Below are positions 63,405-64,000 of a stretch of DNA of 64,000 bases, piece by piece. The DNA lies in the NCBI GenBank assembly GCA_944388955.1, contig CALXKJ010000004.1, positions 81,892 through 145,891 of the forward strand, read 5' to 3'. The notes beneath the pieces are model-generated. The model worked only from the letters and a program-made list of their open reading frames with translations. It was not told the DNA's origin and searched no databases. Numbering within the stretch: the first letter of the stretch is position 1; the number at the start of each line of letters is the position of its first letter. This stretch comes from an uncultured Spirochaetaceae bacterium (GTDB lineage: Bacteria > Spirochaetota > Spirochaetia > Sphaerochaetales > Sphaerochaetaceae). Made by a program: the position numbers and the translations under genes.

Positions 63405-63665
63405 TCCGATGATAGCTTATAGGTGTAACAGGAAGGTAACTCCTGTTGAGAACAAGTCTTAGGTGAACCCTGAATCACCTGAGGAGCCGCAGGAAAGCGG
63501 TAAATAAGCCGGGAGAGAGATCCGGTAGGGCCAAGCTCTTAGATACCCCTGAAATGTATCTGGGCAGTCGTGGAGACGACTCAAAAGATACGTCGGCCCC
63601 AATGTGGAAAATCAGAAATCCGGGGCATGGAAGGACTGTCTGGATAAAGCAGACAGTCTTTTTAT
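63405..63665 (+). ncRNA. Structured RNA resembling HEARO/IscB omega RNA, with terminator
   Basis: A run of nested hairpins covers 63427-63599: AACAGGA/TCCTGTT (63427-63433, 63441-63447), AGGTGA/TCACCT (63461-63466, 63475-63480), CCGC/GCGG (63487-63500), CCGG/CCGG (63509-63525), AGATAC/GTATCT (63541-63561) and AGTCGT/ACGACT (63566-63581). A long-range GGGCC (63528-63532) / GGCCC (63595-63599) pair closes the last two into a multiloop. A Rho-independent terminator follows at 63634-63663. There is no matching ORF. The pattern recalls HEARO RNAs; this is my recollection, not a search result. Confidence 0.55.
63634..63663 (+). terminator. Terminator of the structured RNA
   Basis: Arms GACTGTCT (63634-63641) and AGACAGTC (63651-63658) form an 8-bp stem followed by TTTTT. 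Confidence 0.85.
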
Positions 63666-63750
63666 ATTCAGGAAAAACACATCCCATACTTTAAAGAACA
63701 AAGCCAGTGCGATAGAATGGACACATCAAAGAATTTCGTGGGGAAAAACA

Positions 63751-63894
63751 ATGAAACGTAAAATTGCTTTACTGCTTATTTTCTTTGCATCATGCATTCC
63801 TGCATTCTCATTCTCATTATTCGGTTTCAATCCCGAGAAAGAAATGAATGCCATAATGCAGCCTGAATTCTGCTTTAATAACTATGGCATCTGA
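63751..63894 (+). pseudogene. Truncated exported protein, N-terminal part only
   Basis: ATG 63751 opens a 47-residue peptide with a clear signal sequence (MKRKIALLLIFFASCIPAFS) and a short mature part (FGFNPEKEMNAIMQPEFCFNN) before a stop at 63894. It looks like the start of a larger outer-membrane or periplasmic protein. A minus-strand gene ends inside it at 63882, so an insertion has probably cut it. Confidence 0.5.
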
Positions 63895-64000
63895 ATAGAG
63901 AACAGCTTGTCAGCAGCCTCAGAGGGCAGGCATTCAAGCAGCTTTGCAAGGTATTCCCTCTGTGTTTTGCTCACCAGTCCTTTAAGCTCCTTTGCCTTTT
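63882..64000 (-). CDS. C-terminal end of an unidentified protein (partial)
   Basis: An open minus-strand frame enters from the window edge and encodes 38 residues ending KLFSIQMP, including LVSKTQREYLAKLLECLPSE. Its N-terminal part is outside the window. It overlaps the end of the truncated exported protein, which suits a mobile element such as a transposase, but the family is not recognised. Confidence 0.4.
   Translation of the reverse strand, partial: KAKELKGLVSKTQREYLAKLLECLPSEAADKLFSIQMP

Noticed and set aside
63405..63665. RNase P RNA, tmRNA, 4.5S RNA or group II intron
   Set aside because: The GAGGAAAGUCC core of RNase P, the tmRNA tRNA-like ends, the SRP GGAA/GCAGC core and an intron domain V were all looked for and not found.
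63604..63750. Upstream part of the 96-residue plus ORF at the window end
   Set aside because: It passes through the RNA terminator hairpin; the signal peptide begins at ATG 63751.

Overview
This 64 kb stretch is a compact, almost fully coding bacterial chromosome segment, most likely from a spirochaete related to Sphaerochaeta/Treponema and probably gut-associated. The support is mixed. The cluster carD-ispD-ispF, an archaeal/eukaryal-type phenylalanyl-tRNA synthetase (pheS with N-terminal winged helices, short pheT), an EF-G with the 'DSGKT' and '[15 protein letters not shown]' motifs of the spirochaete/mitochondrial EF-G1 group, and the order lptC-lptA-lptB-rpoN-hpf-hprK-hpr are all spirochaete-like. 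No rRNA, CRISPR or prophage was seen; one tRNA-Leu(CAG) is present.

Layout. 1-7.3 kb is accessory: the end of a GH28 pectinase, a GH115 glucuronidase, a fused ABC ATPase, a DUF2786 metallopeptidase-like protein and a complete IS200/IS605 element (RHH-like gene, tnpA, tnpB, candidate omega RNA). 7.4-12.8 kb holds a PPOX-like protein, an Abi remnant and the ATGA-coupled operon aroA-ltaE-EFR1-patB. 12.8-18.6 kb is addB-addA on the minus strand. 18.6-21.6 kb has a CPBP protease, an exported nuclease and an aldo/keto reductase. 21.7-29.7 kb is tRNA-Leu followed by an envelope/regulation block: YmdB-like, RseC-like, lptC, lptA, lptB, rpoN, hpf, hprK, hpr, a LexA-like protein and holA. 29.7-33.7 kb carries uvrC diverging from an SPL-family radical SAM protein. 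34-38 kb has a broken gene, an HTH regulator and malQ-rsmE-thyX. 38-44.8 kb has carD-ispDF, a RecA-like ATPase, fusA, a HIT protein, a lipoprotein and trxA. 44.8-53.3 kb is pheST, fic, a beta-helix lipoprotein behind a G11 tract, a fused E1 dehydrogenase and a flavin reductase. 53.4-60.3 kb is purine metabolism (hpt, a second PRTase, purA, purB) interrupted by a GH2 beta-galactosidase. 60.3-64 kb has a VTT protein, AlaX, a TRIC/UPF0126 channel, a small conserved protein, a structured RNA with its own terminator, and a truncated exported protein beside the end of a minus-strand gene.

Two signals stand out. First, many operon-leading genes have a sigma-70 -10 box ending exactly 6 nt (range 6-8) before the ATG and no Shine-Dalgarno, so they look leaderless, while downstream genes use ATGA or TTGA overlaps. 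Three divergent pairs pack both leaderless promoters into 49-60 bp. Second, there are RNA and mobile-element oddities: the RHH-controlled IS605 element with a TnpB lacking its zinc ribbon, and the highly folded RNA at 63.4-63.66 kb that resembles HEARO/IscB omega RNAs but has no IscB beside it.
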